Positions 17,981 to 24,701 of a stretch of DNA of 64,000 nt are shown here, piece after piece. Position 1 is the first letter of the stretch. Each line of letters opens with the position of its first letter. Below the pieces are notes generated by a model. That model saw only the letters and a list, made by a program, of their open reading frames with translations. It did not search any database and was not told the DNA's origin. The stretch covers positions 54,122 to 118,121 of the forward strand of contig JASFHK010000004.1 in NCBI GenBank assembly GCA_050123275.1, read 5' to 3'. The translations under genes were made by a program, and so were the position numbers. This DNA comes from E44-bin88 sp050123275 (lineage in GTDB: Bacteria > Chloroflexota > Dehalococcoidia > Dehalococcoidales > BS750m-G39).

Positions 17981-18689
17981 AGAGGAACGACTGGTGGCCG
18001 AAGGCTACCGTCTCATCGCCGGCGTGGACGAGGTGGGGCGGGGGGCGCTGGCGGGCCCCGTGGTTGCCGCCGCCGTCATCCTGCCCGAGGCTCTGGATGC
18101 CTCCGATATGGAAGGGGTGGCCGACAGCAAGCAGCTGTCTCCCGCCGAGCGCGAGCGTCTCTTTATCCACATCCATAAGATTGCTCTTTCCGTAGGGGTG
18201 GGAGCGGTGCCGCACCACGTCATCGACGAGTGGGGCATCATCCGGGCCACCCGGCTGGCCATGAAACAGGCCGTCGAGCAGCTTTCCCCATCTCCCCAGT
18301 CGCTGCTCATCGACTATATGCAGCTCCCCGAGGTCAACCTCTACCAGCGGGGCATCGCCCACGGCGACGACCTCTGTTTTTCCATCGCCTGCGCCTCGAT
18401 TATCGCCAAGGTGACGCGGGACCGGCTTATGGTAGAATTCGACGGGGAATACCCCGGCTACGGGATGGCCCGGCACAAGGGCTACGGCACCCGCCAGCAT
18501 ATTGCCTGCCTGGCCGAGCTCGGCGTTTGCCCCATCCACCGCCGCAGCTTCCGCCCGGTGAGGGAGATGGTGCAGGGATTATTCAGGGAGTCGAATATTA
18601 TACAGGAGGATACGGATGGACAAGAAGGAGATACTGGAGTTTTTGAACGCCAACCCCGTCTGTTACCTGGCTACGGTGGAGGGGAATAA
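17964..18689 (+). CDS. rnhB: Ribonuclease HII
   Basis: A 241-residue ribonuclease that cleaves RNA in RNA-DNA hybrids and single misincorporated ribonucleotides. The active-site motif is IAGVDEVGRGALAGPVVAAA, with the second acidic position in SLLIDYMQLPEVN and the conserved ASIIAKVTRDR. The family domain ends near residue 205 (HRRSFRPVREM); the last 30-odd residues run over the next gene for 74 bases and show no conservation signal, so the tail may result from a mutated stop codon or a frameshift. Confidence 0.93.
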   Translation: MPSFIEEERLVAEGYRLIAGVDEVGRGALAGPVVAAAVILPEALDASDMEGVADSKQLSPAERERLFIHIHKIALSVGVGAVPHHVIDEWGIIRATRLAMKQAVEQLSPSPQSLLIDYMQLPEVNLYQRGIAHGDDLCFSIACASIIAKVTRDRLMVEFDGEYPGYGMARHKGYGTRQHIACLAELGVCPIHRRSFRPVREMVQGLFRESNIIQEDTDGQEGDTGVFERQPRLLPGYGGGE

Positions 18690-19032
18690 GCCGCACGTGC
18701 GCGCCATCGGCATGTTTAGGGCCGACGAGGAAGGTATTATCATCCAGACCAACGACTACAAGGATATGTACCGGCAGATAGAGGCAAACCCCAACACGGA
18801 GCTTTGTTTTTTCAACGCCAGGGACGGCGTCCAGATAAGGGTAAGCGGCGTTCTCGAGCCGTTTGACGATATAAAGCTGAAGGAAGAGATTATCGCCGAA
18901 CGGACTTTCCTCAAGCCCTTCGTGGAGAAAGACGGCTACGGGGCGATAGTCGTTTATCGCCTGAGCCGGGGCCAGGCTTACGTCTGGGGCTTCGGCACCC
19001 AGCAGGAACCCAAGAAATACGTTCAGCTTTAG
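18616..19032 (+). CDS. Pyridoxamine 5'-phosphate oxidase-like FMN-binding protein
   Basis: A 138-residue split-barrel flavoprotein (MDKKEILEFLNANPVCYLAT start, GNKPHVRAIGMFRADEEGI, MYRQIEANPNTELCFFNARD). Family members bind FMN or F420, and the small ones are often of unknown function, so oxidase activity on pyridoxamine phosphate should not be assumed. The ATG has ACAGGAGG upstream. Its start lies inside the tail of rnhB. Confidence 0.85.
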   Translation: MDKKEILEFLNANPVCYLATVEGNKPHVRAIGMFRADEEGIIIQTNDYKDMYRQIEANPNTELCFFNARDGVQIRVSGVLEPFDDIKLKEEIIAERTFLKPFVEKDGYGAIVVYRLSRGQAYVWGFGTQQEPKKYVQL

Positions 19033-19034
19033 GG

Positions 19035-19069
19035 GAGATGGCTTCGTTACTTCGCTCCTCGCGATGACA
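19035..19069. repeat. Dispersed intergenic repeat, GGCTTCG/CGATGAC type
   Basis: GAGATGGCTTCGTTACTTCG followed by CTCCTCGCGATGACA is a diverged copy of the repeat at 10791 and 23241, filling the 49-base gap before yraN. Confidence 0.65.
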
Positions 19070-19081
19070 ATATGATCGGGG

Positions 19082-19453
19082 GTGGCTATGAAGCGCCGGG
19101 ACACGGGCATCCTGGGCGAAAAGCTGGCTAAAGATTACCTCAAGCGGCGGGGCTACCGCATCCGTCAGACCAACTACCGTTGCCCCGAAGGCGAGATAGA
19201 CATCGTCGCCGAGCGCAAAGACTGCCTGGTTTTCGTCGAGGTCAAGACGAGGCGGAGCCTAGAGTTCGGCAGCCCGGAGGAGTCGGTTACCGCCGGTAAG
19301 CGGGAGAAATTGAGGGCCGCCGCCGCCCGTTACCTACAGGCCTGTGACGGCCTGCCCCGGCTGTGGCGCATCGACGTTGTTGCCATAGAGCTCGGCCCCG
19401 ATAACAAGCCCTCGCGCATCGAGCTTATCGAAAACGCCGTGGGCGAGGACTGA
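19082..19453 (+). CDS. YraN-family (UPF0102) endonuclease-like protein
   Basis: A 123-residue protein of the YraN family. The restriction-nuclease-like core is visible as EGEIDIVAERKDCLVFVEVK followed by TRRSLEFGSPEESV, i.e. the D-ExK arrangement. The GTG at 19082 or the ATG at 19088 can serve as start. Members are proposed Holliday-junction-type nucleases; the role in this organism is not established. It is conventionally found near rnhB, as here. Confidence 0.9.
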   Translation: MAMKRRDTGILGEKLAKDYLKRRGYRIRQTNYRCPEGEIDIVAERKDCLVFVEVKTRRSLEFGSPEESVTAGKREKLRAAAARYLQACDGLPRLWRIDVVAIELGPDNKPSRIELIENAVGED

Positions 19454-19477
19454 ACGCTTTTATCTTTAATTTGCCTG

Positions 19478-19486
19478 TGCTAGAAT
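19478..19486 (+). promoter_or_regulatory. Extended -10 promoter of the thiD2-thiE gene
   Basis: TGCTAGAAT at 19478-19486 is a near-consensus extended -10. The AAGGA ribosome-binding site and ATG (19504) follow. No riboswitch fits in this short leader. Confidence 0.5.
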
Positions 19487-19503
19487 CTGCCTGAAGGATT
19501 ACC

Positions 19504-20550
19504 ATGTCGAAACGGATAGAGCGCATTATAGACGCCAACCTCAACCGCGCCGGCGAGGGGCTACATTTTCTTGAGGAAGTAGCGCGGCTGGTGCTCGACG
19601 ACGCGGCGCTGACGCAAAACCTGAAGACCATCCGCCACGAAATCCTGCGCGGCGACTGGGGCTTCAACCGTCGGCTGGTACAGTCGCGGGACGCCGCCAG
19701 CGATGTCGGCTTCGATATCGAGCTCGAAAACGAGCCCCGGGAGCTGCCCGTGGCGGTGGTGGCTAACTCCCGCCGCGTCCAGGAAGCGTTGAGAATACTG
19801 GAAGAGATGGCCAAGCTGCCCGAAACCGCGCCCGAAATGGAGGCCGTCAAGTTCAAGAAGGCCCGCTTCGCCCTCTACGCCATCGAGCAGGAGTTGCTGG
19901 GCCGGTTGACGCGCCTGGACAAGCTGAACGGGCTGACGGGGCTTTACGCCATACTGGATATTCAGGCGCTGGGCAAGCGTAAATACTTAAAAGTCGCCCA
20001 GGAGATGATTAAGGGCGGCGCCAGCACCATCCAGCTGCGCGACAAGTTTACCCCCCGGGCGGAGCTGCTTAACATAGCTCTAGAACTACGCAAGCTCTGT
20101 GTCGAAAAGGGCGTTCTCTTCATCGTCAACGACTACCTGGACATCGCCCTGGCGTCTAACGCCGACGGGCTGCACCTGGGGCAGGAGGATTTGCCCCTGT
20201 CCATAGCCCGCAAACTGCTGCCCGCGGACATGATACTGGGCGGCTCGGTGAACACCGTGGAGCAGGCTAAAGCCGCCGAGGCCGCCGGCGCCGACTATAT
20301 CGCCGTGGGCGCCATGTACCCGACGCCTTCCAAAGAGAAACCCAATGTGGTGGGGGTGGAGAGGCTGCGAAAGGTGCGGGGGACGGTGAGCGTGCTCCTG
20401 GTGGCTATCGGGGGTATAGATGAGGAAAACGCTGGTGAGGTGGCGGCTAACGGCGCCGACGCCGTGGCAGTAATCGGCGCTTTGATGAATGCCGAAGACA
20501 TCGCCGAGGCCGCCCGTAATCTAATAAAAAGCTTTGAGGCAGGCAAATGA
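19504..20550 (+). CDS. thiE: ThiD2-ThiE fusion, HMP-phosphate kinase / thiamine-phosphate synthase
   Basis: A 348-residue fusion. Residues 1-135 (RIIDANLNRAGEGLHFLEEV, RDAASDVGFDIE, NSRRVQEALRILEEMAKL) match the ThiD2 type of hydroxymethylpyrimidine-phosphate kinase. From about 145 on it is thiamine-phosphate synthase ThiE: GLYAILDIQALGKR, GGASTIQLRDK, FIVNDYLDIALASNADGLHL, GQEDLP, YIAVGAMYPTPSKEKP and the phosphate loop AIGGIDEENAGEV. Joined to thiC and thi4 elsewhere in the window, it completes the pyrimidine, thiazole and coupling steps of thiamine synthesis. It overlaps the translin-family gene by 4 bases. Confidence 0.92.
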   Translation: MSKRIERIIDANLNRAGEGLHFLEEVARLVLDDAALTQNLKTIRHEILRGDWGFNRRLVQSRDAASDVGFDIELENEPRELPVAVVANSRRVQEALRILEEMAKLPETAPEMEAVKFKKARFALYAIEQELLGRLTRLDKLNGLTGLYAILDIQALGKRKYLKVAQEMIKGGASTIQLRDKFTPRAELLNIALELRKLCVEKGVLFIVNDYLDIALASNADGLHLGQEDLPLSIARKLLPADMILGGSVNTVEQAKAAEAAGADYIAVGAMYPTPSKEKPNVVGVERLRKVRGTVSVLLVAIGGIDEENAGEVAANGADAVAVIGALMNAEDIAEAARNLIKSFEAGK

Positions 20551-21200
20551 ACGGGCTAACCGATAATCTGGAACCCATCGCCGACAAAATCAGGGAGGAG
20601 CTGACGGCCAAGGACGCCGCCCGCGAAAAGATATTGCCCCGCTGCCGCGACGCCATCAGGCATTGCAGCCGGGCCATCCGCGCCGTCCACCGCCAGGAGT
20701 TCGACAAAGCCCGTGAGCTGCTCAACGGGGCGCGCGGTCTTCTCAGTGAGGCCGAAGTCGCTTCCACCGACCACAGCGAGCTGGGCTATACCGGCTTCGC
20801 CCGCGACGCCCAGAAAGAGTTCGCCGAGGGCAGCATTACGCTGGCGCTGGTGACGGGGAAGCCGATGCCGACGCCCGAAGAGCTGGGCGTGGAAGCCGTC
20901 TCTTACCTGAAGGGGATGGGAGAGGCCGTCGGCGAATTACGGCGTTACCTGCTCGACAGCATGAGGCACGGCGACCTTTCCAAGGGGGAGGGGTTGCTCA
21001 CGGCCATGGATGACATCTACAACACGCTGGTGACCATGGACTTCCCCGACGCCATCACCGGGGGCCTGCGCCATACCACCGACATGGTACGCGGCGTGCT
21101 GGAGAGGACGCGCAGCGACCTGACGCTGGCTATAGGGCAGCAGGGGGTGGCGGACAAGCTGGACAGGCTCTTCCAGAAAAAAGAAGGGAGAGACGGCTAG
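20547..21200 (+). CDS. Translin-family protein
   Basis: A 217-residue all-helical protein whose pattern (REKILPRCRDAIRHCSRAIR, ELGYTGFARDAQKEFAEG, PEELGVEAVSYLKGMGEAVG, DFPDAITGGLRHTTDMVRG) is that of the translin/COG2178 family. Eukaryotic translin binds and processes single-stranded nucleic acids with TRAX; prokaryotic members are mostly archaeal and uncharacterised. It starts inside the end of thiE (ATGA overlap) and ends in an intrinsic terminator, so it is the last gene of that operon. Confidence 0.8.
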   Translation: MNGLTDNLEPIADKIREELTAKDAAREKILPRCRDAIRHCSRAIRAVHRQEFDKARELLNGARGLLSEAEVASTDHSELGYTGFARDAQKEFAEGSITLALVTGKPMPTPEELGVEAVSYLKGMGEAVGELRRYLLDSMRHGDLSKGEGLLTAMDDIYNTLVTMDFPDAITGGLRHTTDMVRGVLERTRSDLTLAIGQQGVADKLDRLFQKKEGRDG

Positions 21201-21218
21201 ACCATCTCTCCCCGTTTT
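21186..21218 (+). terminator. Intrinsic terminator after the translin-family gene
   Basis: GGGAGAGA (21186-21193) pairs with TCTCTCCC (21205-21212) and is followed by CGTTTT. The stem overlaps the stop codon region of the gene. Confidence 0.75.
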
Positions 21219-21233
21219 AGCCTTTTTATACAG

Positions 21234-21848
21234 CTATTTCAGGTTCGGTTTGTCTTTCTTAACGAAGTGAACCGAAGCGTAGCGGCAGAGCCGTTCTTTG
21301 CCCGGCAGCTGCTTGAGCCGGTTGACCTCGTCCTCGCCGATGACGGATATGGTGCCGAAGCGGTCCTGTACGTCCTGAGCGAAGGCGCAGTGGTCGCATT
21401 CGTAGTTGCGGTCGCAGAGACGGTAGGAAACGGCGCCCAGCTCCAGCCAGACGTGTTTCTTGGCCTCTTCCTGCTCGGCTTCGCTCAATGCCAGGGCGAT
21501 TGACTTCTCCAGGTCTTCGACGCGGAAGGGTTTTATCAGATAGTCGAGCAACCCCAGCCTTTGGGCCTTGTCCCGGGTTTCCTTGGAGGGGTAGGCGGTA
21601 ATGATGACCCCTTTTGCCTTGGGGTCGTGCTCCCTGGCGTGCTCGAAGACCTGCAGGCCGTCTATTCCCGGCAGCTTGAGGTCGAGAACGATGGCCCCGA
21701 AGGCCTCTTTTTCGATTCTCTTCAGCGCCTCCTCGCCGCTGGCGACGACATCTACGTCGTAGCCGTCTTCGACCAGCCAGTCCCGCACGCTTTCCCTGAC
21801 CACAGCCTCATCTTCGACGATAAGGATTTTCCTCTTTTGAGCGGCCAT
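21234..21848 (-). CDS. Response regulator with C-terminal cysteine-rich module
   Basis: A 204-residue protein. Residues 1-125 form a receiver domain (ILIVEDEAVVRESVRDWL, phospho-acceptor Asp56 in IVLDLKLPG, and the conserved Lys in YLIKPFRVEDL). The remainder contains a cysteine module, VWLELGAVSYRLCDRNYECD then HCAFAQDVQ and LPGKERLCRYA, that recurs in the next regulator. There is no DNA-binding domain. The four cysteines could hold zinc or an Fe-S cluster; this is inference. It has its own promoter, embedded in a terminator. Confidence 0.85.
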   Translation of the reverse strand: MAAQKRKILIVEDEAVVRESVRDWLVEDGYDVDVVASGEEALKRIEKEAFGAIVLDLKLPGIDGLQVFEHAREHDPKAKGVIITAYPSKETRDKAQRLGLLDYLIKPFRVEDLEKSIALALSEAEQEEAKKHVWLELGAVSYRLCDRNYECDHCAFAQDVQDRFGTISVIGEDEVNRLKQLPGKERLCRYASVHFVKKDKPNLK

Positions 21849-21859
21849 TTTTCCCTCCT

Positions 21860-21904
21860 AAAAACAAGGGGTATGCTTATGCCTGATGTATAGCATACCC
21901 CTTG
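21860..21904 (-). terminator. Intrinsic terminator between the two response regulator genes
   Basis: On the minus strand CAAGGGGTATGCT (21904-21892) pairs perfectly with AGCATACCCCTTG (21877-21865) and is followed by TTTTT. It ends transcripts of the upstream regulator just before the ribosome-binding site of the gene at 21848. Confidence 0.85.
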
Positions 21905-21915
21905 ACTGCTGTCAA
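21887..21915 (-). promoter_or_regulatory. Sigma-70 promoter embedded in the terminator
   Basis: TTGACA (21915-21910), a 17-base spacer and TATACA (21892-21887) preceded by TGC. Its spacer contains the 5' arm of the terminator stem, so transcripts from this promoter lack that arm and should not be terminated. Confidence 0.65.
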
Positions 21916-21924
21916 TAACTTTTT

Positions 21925-22935
21925 TCACCGTTTGGCTTTAGCCATTTTTTCCTTTTTGCGTAGCGCCTCGCGCCGCGCCTGGAGCTTGGCCAGTTTTTGC
22001 TGGGTGTAGTCTTCCATGAGCTGGCCGAACTCGCAGCTGGCGCAGGTAAAGAGGTTGGAGCAGACGCGGTGGGAGACATCGCCCTTGAGGGTGTAGCGGC
22101 AAAGGCGCTGGCTGCCCGGTAGCTCCTTGAATTTCTCGGCGATTTCGTCCATCTGGGGGACGTTACCGCTGGCCATCAGCTCCTGCATCTCCTGGTCGAA
22201 GGCGCAGCTCAGGCAATCGTAGTCGCGCGTACAGAGACGGTAGGGAACCAGCCCCATCTTCATCCAGAGGCACTGCCTGGGCTTTATCGGGGTAGCGGCT
22301 GTATCGGGTTTGACCTCGGGCTCGGCCATGGCTACCTTGGCTTTTCTTATCCAGACCCTGGCTTCTATGTTGCCCGGGGCGACGACCAGAATAGCCTGCA
22401 GCTCTCTCAGCGCCTCGGCGTAGCGGCCGGCTTCGAAGTGAGCCTTGCCCTTCTTGAGGTAGACCGGAATCTCTTCCGGGGCGATGGTTACCGGCTCGAT
22501 AACCTCTTTCTCCTCGATTACGGGCGGCTCGACCTTGGCTTCTGGCGGCTTTTGCTTGGGCTCAATCTTGACCTGGACGGGGCCCAGCGTCTTGCGGAGC
22601 AGCGATTCCATCTCGTCGAGCTTAAAGGGCTTGGACAGGTAGTCGATGGCGCCCACCTTCATCGCCTCTACGGCCGTATCCACCGAAGGGTAGGCGGTGA
22701 TGATGATGCCGTTTATCTTCGGGTTCTTCTGCCTGGCTTCCCGGAGCACCTCGAGCCCGTTCTTGCCGGGCAGTTTCATGTCGAGGATGAGCAGGCTGAA
22801 CTCGCGCTCTTTCATCGACTTGAGCGCCGCTTCGCCGTGCTCGGCGGTCTCGACCAGGTAGCCTTCATCGTGGAGCCAGTCGCGCAGGGATTCCCTCATG
22901 ATGGTTTCGTCTTCTACAATCAGTATCGGTTCCAT
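21925..22935 (-). CDS. Response regulator with helical repeat region and two cysteine modules
   Basis: Start chosen at the ATG at 22935, seven bases after AAGGAGG; 336 residues. The receiver domain (MEPILIVEDETIMRESLRDW, Asp52 in LILDMKLPG, KPFKLDEME) is followed by a TPR-like segment (VYLKKGKAHFEAGRYAEALR, about 165-200), and two copies of the cysteine module: MGLVPYRLCTRDYDCLSCAF then LPGSQRLCRYT, and VCSNLFTCASCEFGQLMED. The C-terminus is a basic coiled coil. There is no DNA-binding domain, so it likely signals by protein contact. The gene is preceded by a sigma-54 promoter. Confidence 0.85.
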   Translation of the reverse strand: MEPILIVEDETIMRESLRDWLHDEGYLVETAEHGEAALKSMKEREFSLLILDMKLPGKNGLEVLREARQKNPKINGIIITAYPSVDTAVEAMKVGAIDYLSKPFKLDEMESLLRKTLGPVQVKIEPKQKPPEAKVEPPVIEEKEVIEPVTIAPEEIPVYLKKGKAHFEAGRYAEALRELQAILVVAPGNIEARVWIRKAKVAMAEPEVKPDTAATPIKPRQCLWMKMGLVPYRLCTRDYDCLSCAFDQEMQELMASGNVPQMDEIAEKFKELPGSQRLCRYTLKGDVSHRVCSNLFTCASCEFGQLMEDYTQQKLAKLQARREALRKKEKMAKAKR

Positions 22936-22974
22936 TTTGTTGCCTCCTTGGCTTTGTTGTCTACCCTCTATACA

Positions 22975-22991
22975 TGCAATTTTCTTGCCAA
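22975..22991 (-). promoter_or_regulatory. Sigma-54 (-24/-12) promoter
   Basis: Minus strand TTGGCAAGAAAATTGCA matches the YTGGCACGN4TTGCW consensus at all but one defined position, with exactly ten bases between the invariant GG and GC. The predicted start is about 30 bases before the regulator ATG at 22935. The rpoN and NtrC-type activator genes are in the same cluster. Confidence 0.8.
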
Positions 22992-23026
22992 AGGAGGTTT
23001 TGCTTCCCACCCAATACCCACCCTAC

Positions 23027-23041
23027 AGAGGTGTTACCTCT
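23027..23041. promoter_or_regulatory. Palindrome upstream of the sigma-54 promoter, candidate activator site
   Basis: AGAGGT-GTT-ACCTCT is a perfect inverted repeat 36 bases upstream of the -24 element. It could bind the NtrC-type activator encoded next door, but only one copy is visible. Confidence 0.35.
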
Positions 23042-23104
23042 ATATACTTCTCTTGTCGCCGCCCCACCCTGATTTTATCTATTCTCGCCTGTCACCCTTT
23101 AAGG

Positions 23105-23134
23105 TAAAGAGGGGCTCTGCCCCTCTTAAACACC
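23105..23134. repeat. Hairpin repeat, AGAGGGGC/GCCCCTCT type, copy 2
   Basis: Inverted near-copy of the element at 10832 (read on the minus strand: GGTGTTTAAGAGGGGCAGAG then CCCCTCTTT). It lies in the 383-base gap between two regulator genes, which also holds a smaller hairpin (ATAAGGG/CCCTTAT at 23168-23187). Confidence 0.6.
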
Positions 23135-23240
23135 ACGTGTGAATTGGGGGATTCGAAGAGGGGACATATAAGGGGTTCCACCCTTATAGGGAGGGTTTTG
23201 GGTGGGAAAGAAAAACGTGCGCTGACAGGGTTATGGCTTT

Positions 23241-23270
23241 GAGATTGCTTCGTTGCGCTCGCAATGACAG
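23241..23270. repeat. Dispersed intergenic repeat, GATTGCTTCG/CGCAATGAC type
   Basis: GAGATTGCTTCGTTGCGCTC then GCAATGACAG; a partial second copy (GCTCGCAATGACTGT) follows at 23284-23298. Same family as at 10791 and 19035. Confidence 0.7.
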
Positions 23271-23318
23271 TACGCGTGAAGCGCGCTCGCAATGACTGTG
23301 AAGTAAAAAGGGAGCAGA

Positions 23319-24701
23319 CTAGCGCTTGCTGTCTACTTTCTTTACGCTTTTCGAGTTCCTGGCGTTAAGCCCGTAGGCCTTGGCTTTGTTGTAGAGCGTC
23401 ATCCGCGAGATACCGAGCACTTTAGCCGCCTCGGTATAGTTGCCGCCGGTCTCGGCGAGCACTTCCTCGATGTGGCTTCTCTCCATCTCCTTGAGGTTCC
23501 GCGTCTTGGAGACGGCGTGATAGGGCTCTACGTTATTGGGGGAGATGTCGGTGACATCTATCTGGGTGCCCTTGGCCAGTATCACCGCCCTTTCCACCGC
23601 GTTTTCCAGCTCCCTTACGTTGCCGGGCCACTCGTATCTCATCATAAAAGCGTTGGCCTCGGAGGAAAAGCTGTTGATTTCCTTGCTGTTCTCGGTGGCG
23701 AACTTTTTGAGGAAGTACTGTGCCAGCAGGGGAATGTCCTCTTTTCTTTCCCGGAGCGAGGGTATTTCGATATTGACCACGTTCAAGCGGTAGTAGAGGT
23801 CCTCACGGAACTTGCCTTCGGCGATAGCCTTTTTCATGTCGCGGTTGGTCGCCGAGATGACCCTGACGTCCACCTTGATAAGCTCGTTGCCGCCGACGCG
23901 GGCGAACTCCTTTTCCTCAAGGACGCGGAGGAGGTGCACCTGGATATTGGAGCTCATCTCGCCGATTTCGTCGAGGAAAAGGGTGCCGCGGTTGGCCGCC
24001 TCGAATTTGCCCTGCTTGCGGGCGTAGGCCCCGGTGAAGGCGCCTTTCTCGTGGCCGAAAAGCTCACTTTCGAGCAGGCTTTCGGGCAGAGCGGCGCAGC
24101 TCACGGCGATGAAAGGCTTGTCGGAGCGCAGGCTCTGGGCGTGAATGGCCTGGGCCACCAGTTCCTTGCCCGTGCCGGTCTCGCCGGTGATGAGCACGGT
24201 GGCGTTGCTCTTGCTGACCACCTTGATAATCTCGATTACCTGCTGCATGCGGGTGCTCTTGGCGATGATGTTTTCGAAGCGGAATCGCTTTTCCAGCTTC
24301 TGGTGCAGGGCGATGTTCTCTTCGATAAGCCCCTGGCGCTCGACAAGCTTTTCGATGAGCAGCTCGGCTCTCTCCGGGCAGAAGGGCTTTTCTATGTAAT
24401 CGTAGGCGCCTTCCCTCATGGCGGAGATGGCGGTGGGGATACTGCCGTAGGCGGTGATGATGATGACCGAGATGTCGGGGTCTATTTTCTTGACGGCTTT
24501 CATCAGGGCGATGCCGTCCATGCCCGGCATGACCAAATCGGTGATAACGATGCCGGGTTTCTCCATGCGTATAATTTTAAGCGCGGCTTCGCCGCTTTCG
24601 GCGGTGAGCACGTCGTGCCCCACGTCTTTCAGCCAGTCGCGGAGAGAGTCGCGGACGATAGCTTCGTCGTCAATTACCAGAATCTTTACTTTTTTCTTCA
24701 T
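23319..24701 (-). CDS. NtrC-family sigma-54-dependent response regulator
   Basis: A 460-residue activator with the full three-domain layout. The receiver has Asp55 in VITDLVMPG; the AAA+ domain has Walker A GETGTGKE (173-180), the sigma-54 contact loop GAFTGA (220-225), FLDEIGEM and the arginine-finger region DLYYRLNVV; the C-terminus is a Fis-type helix-turn-helix (YTEAAKVLGISRMTLYNKAK). All residues needed for ATP-driven opening of sigma-54 promoters are present. It overlaps the sensor kinase gene by 32 bases, so the kinase is its likely partner. Target promoters probably include that at 22975. Confidence 0.96.
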   Translation of the reverse strand: MKKKVKILVIDDEAIVRDSLRDWLKDVGHDVLTAESGEAALKIIRMEKPGIVITDLVMPGMDGIALMKAVKKIDPDISVIIITAYGSIPTAISAMREGAYDYIEKPFCPERAELLIEKLVERQGLIEENIALHQKLEKRFRFENIIAKSTRMQQVIEIIKVVSKSNATVLITGETGTGKELVAQAIHAQSLRSDKPFIAVSCAALPESLLESELFGHEKGAFTGAYARKQGKFEAANRGTLFLDEIGEMSSNIQVHLLRVLEEKEFARVGGNELIKVDVRVISATNRDMKKAIAEGKFREDLYYRLNVVNIEIPSLRERKEDIPLLAQYFLKKFATENSKEINSFSSEANAFMMRYEWPGNVRELENAVERAVILAKGTQIDVTDISPNNVEPYHAVSKTRNLKEMERSHIEEVLAETGGNYTEAAKVLGISRMTLYNKAKAYGLNARNSKSVKKVDSKR

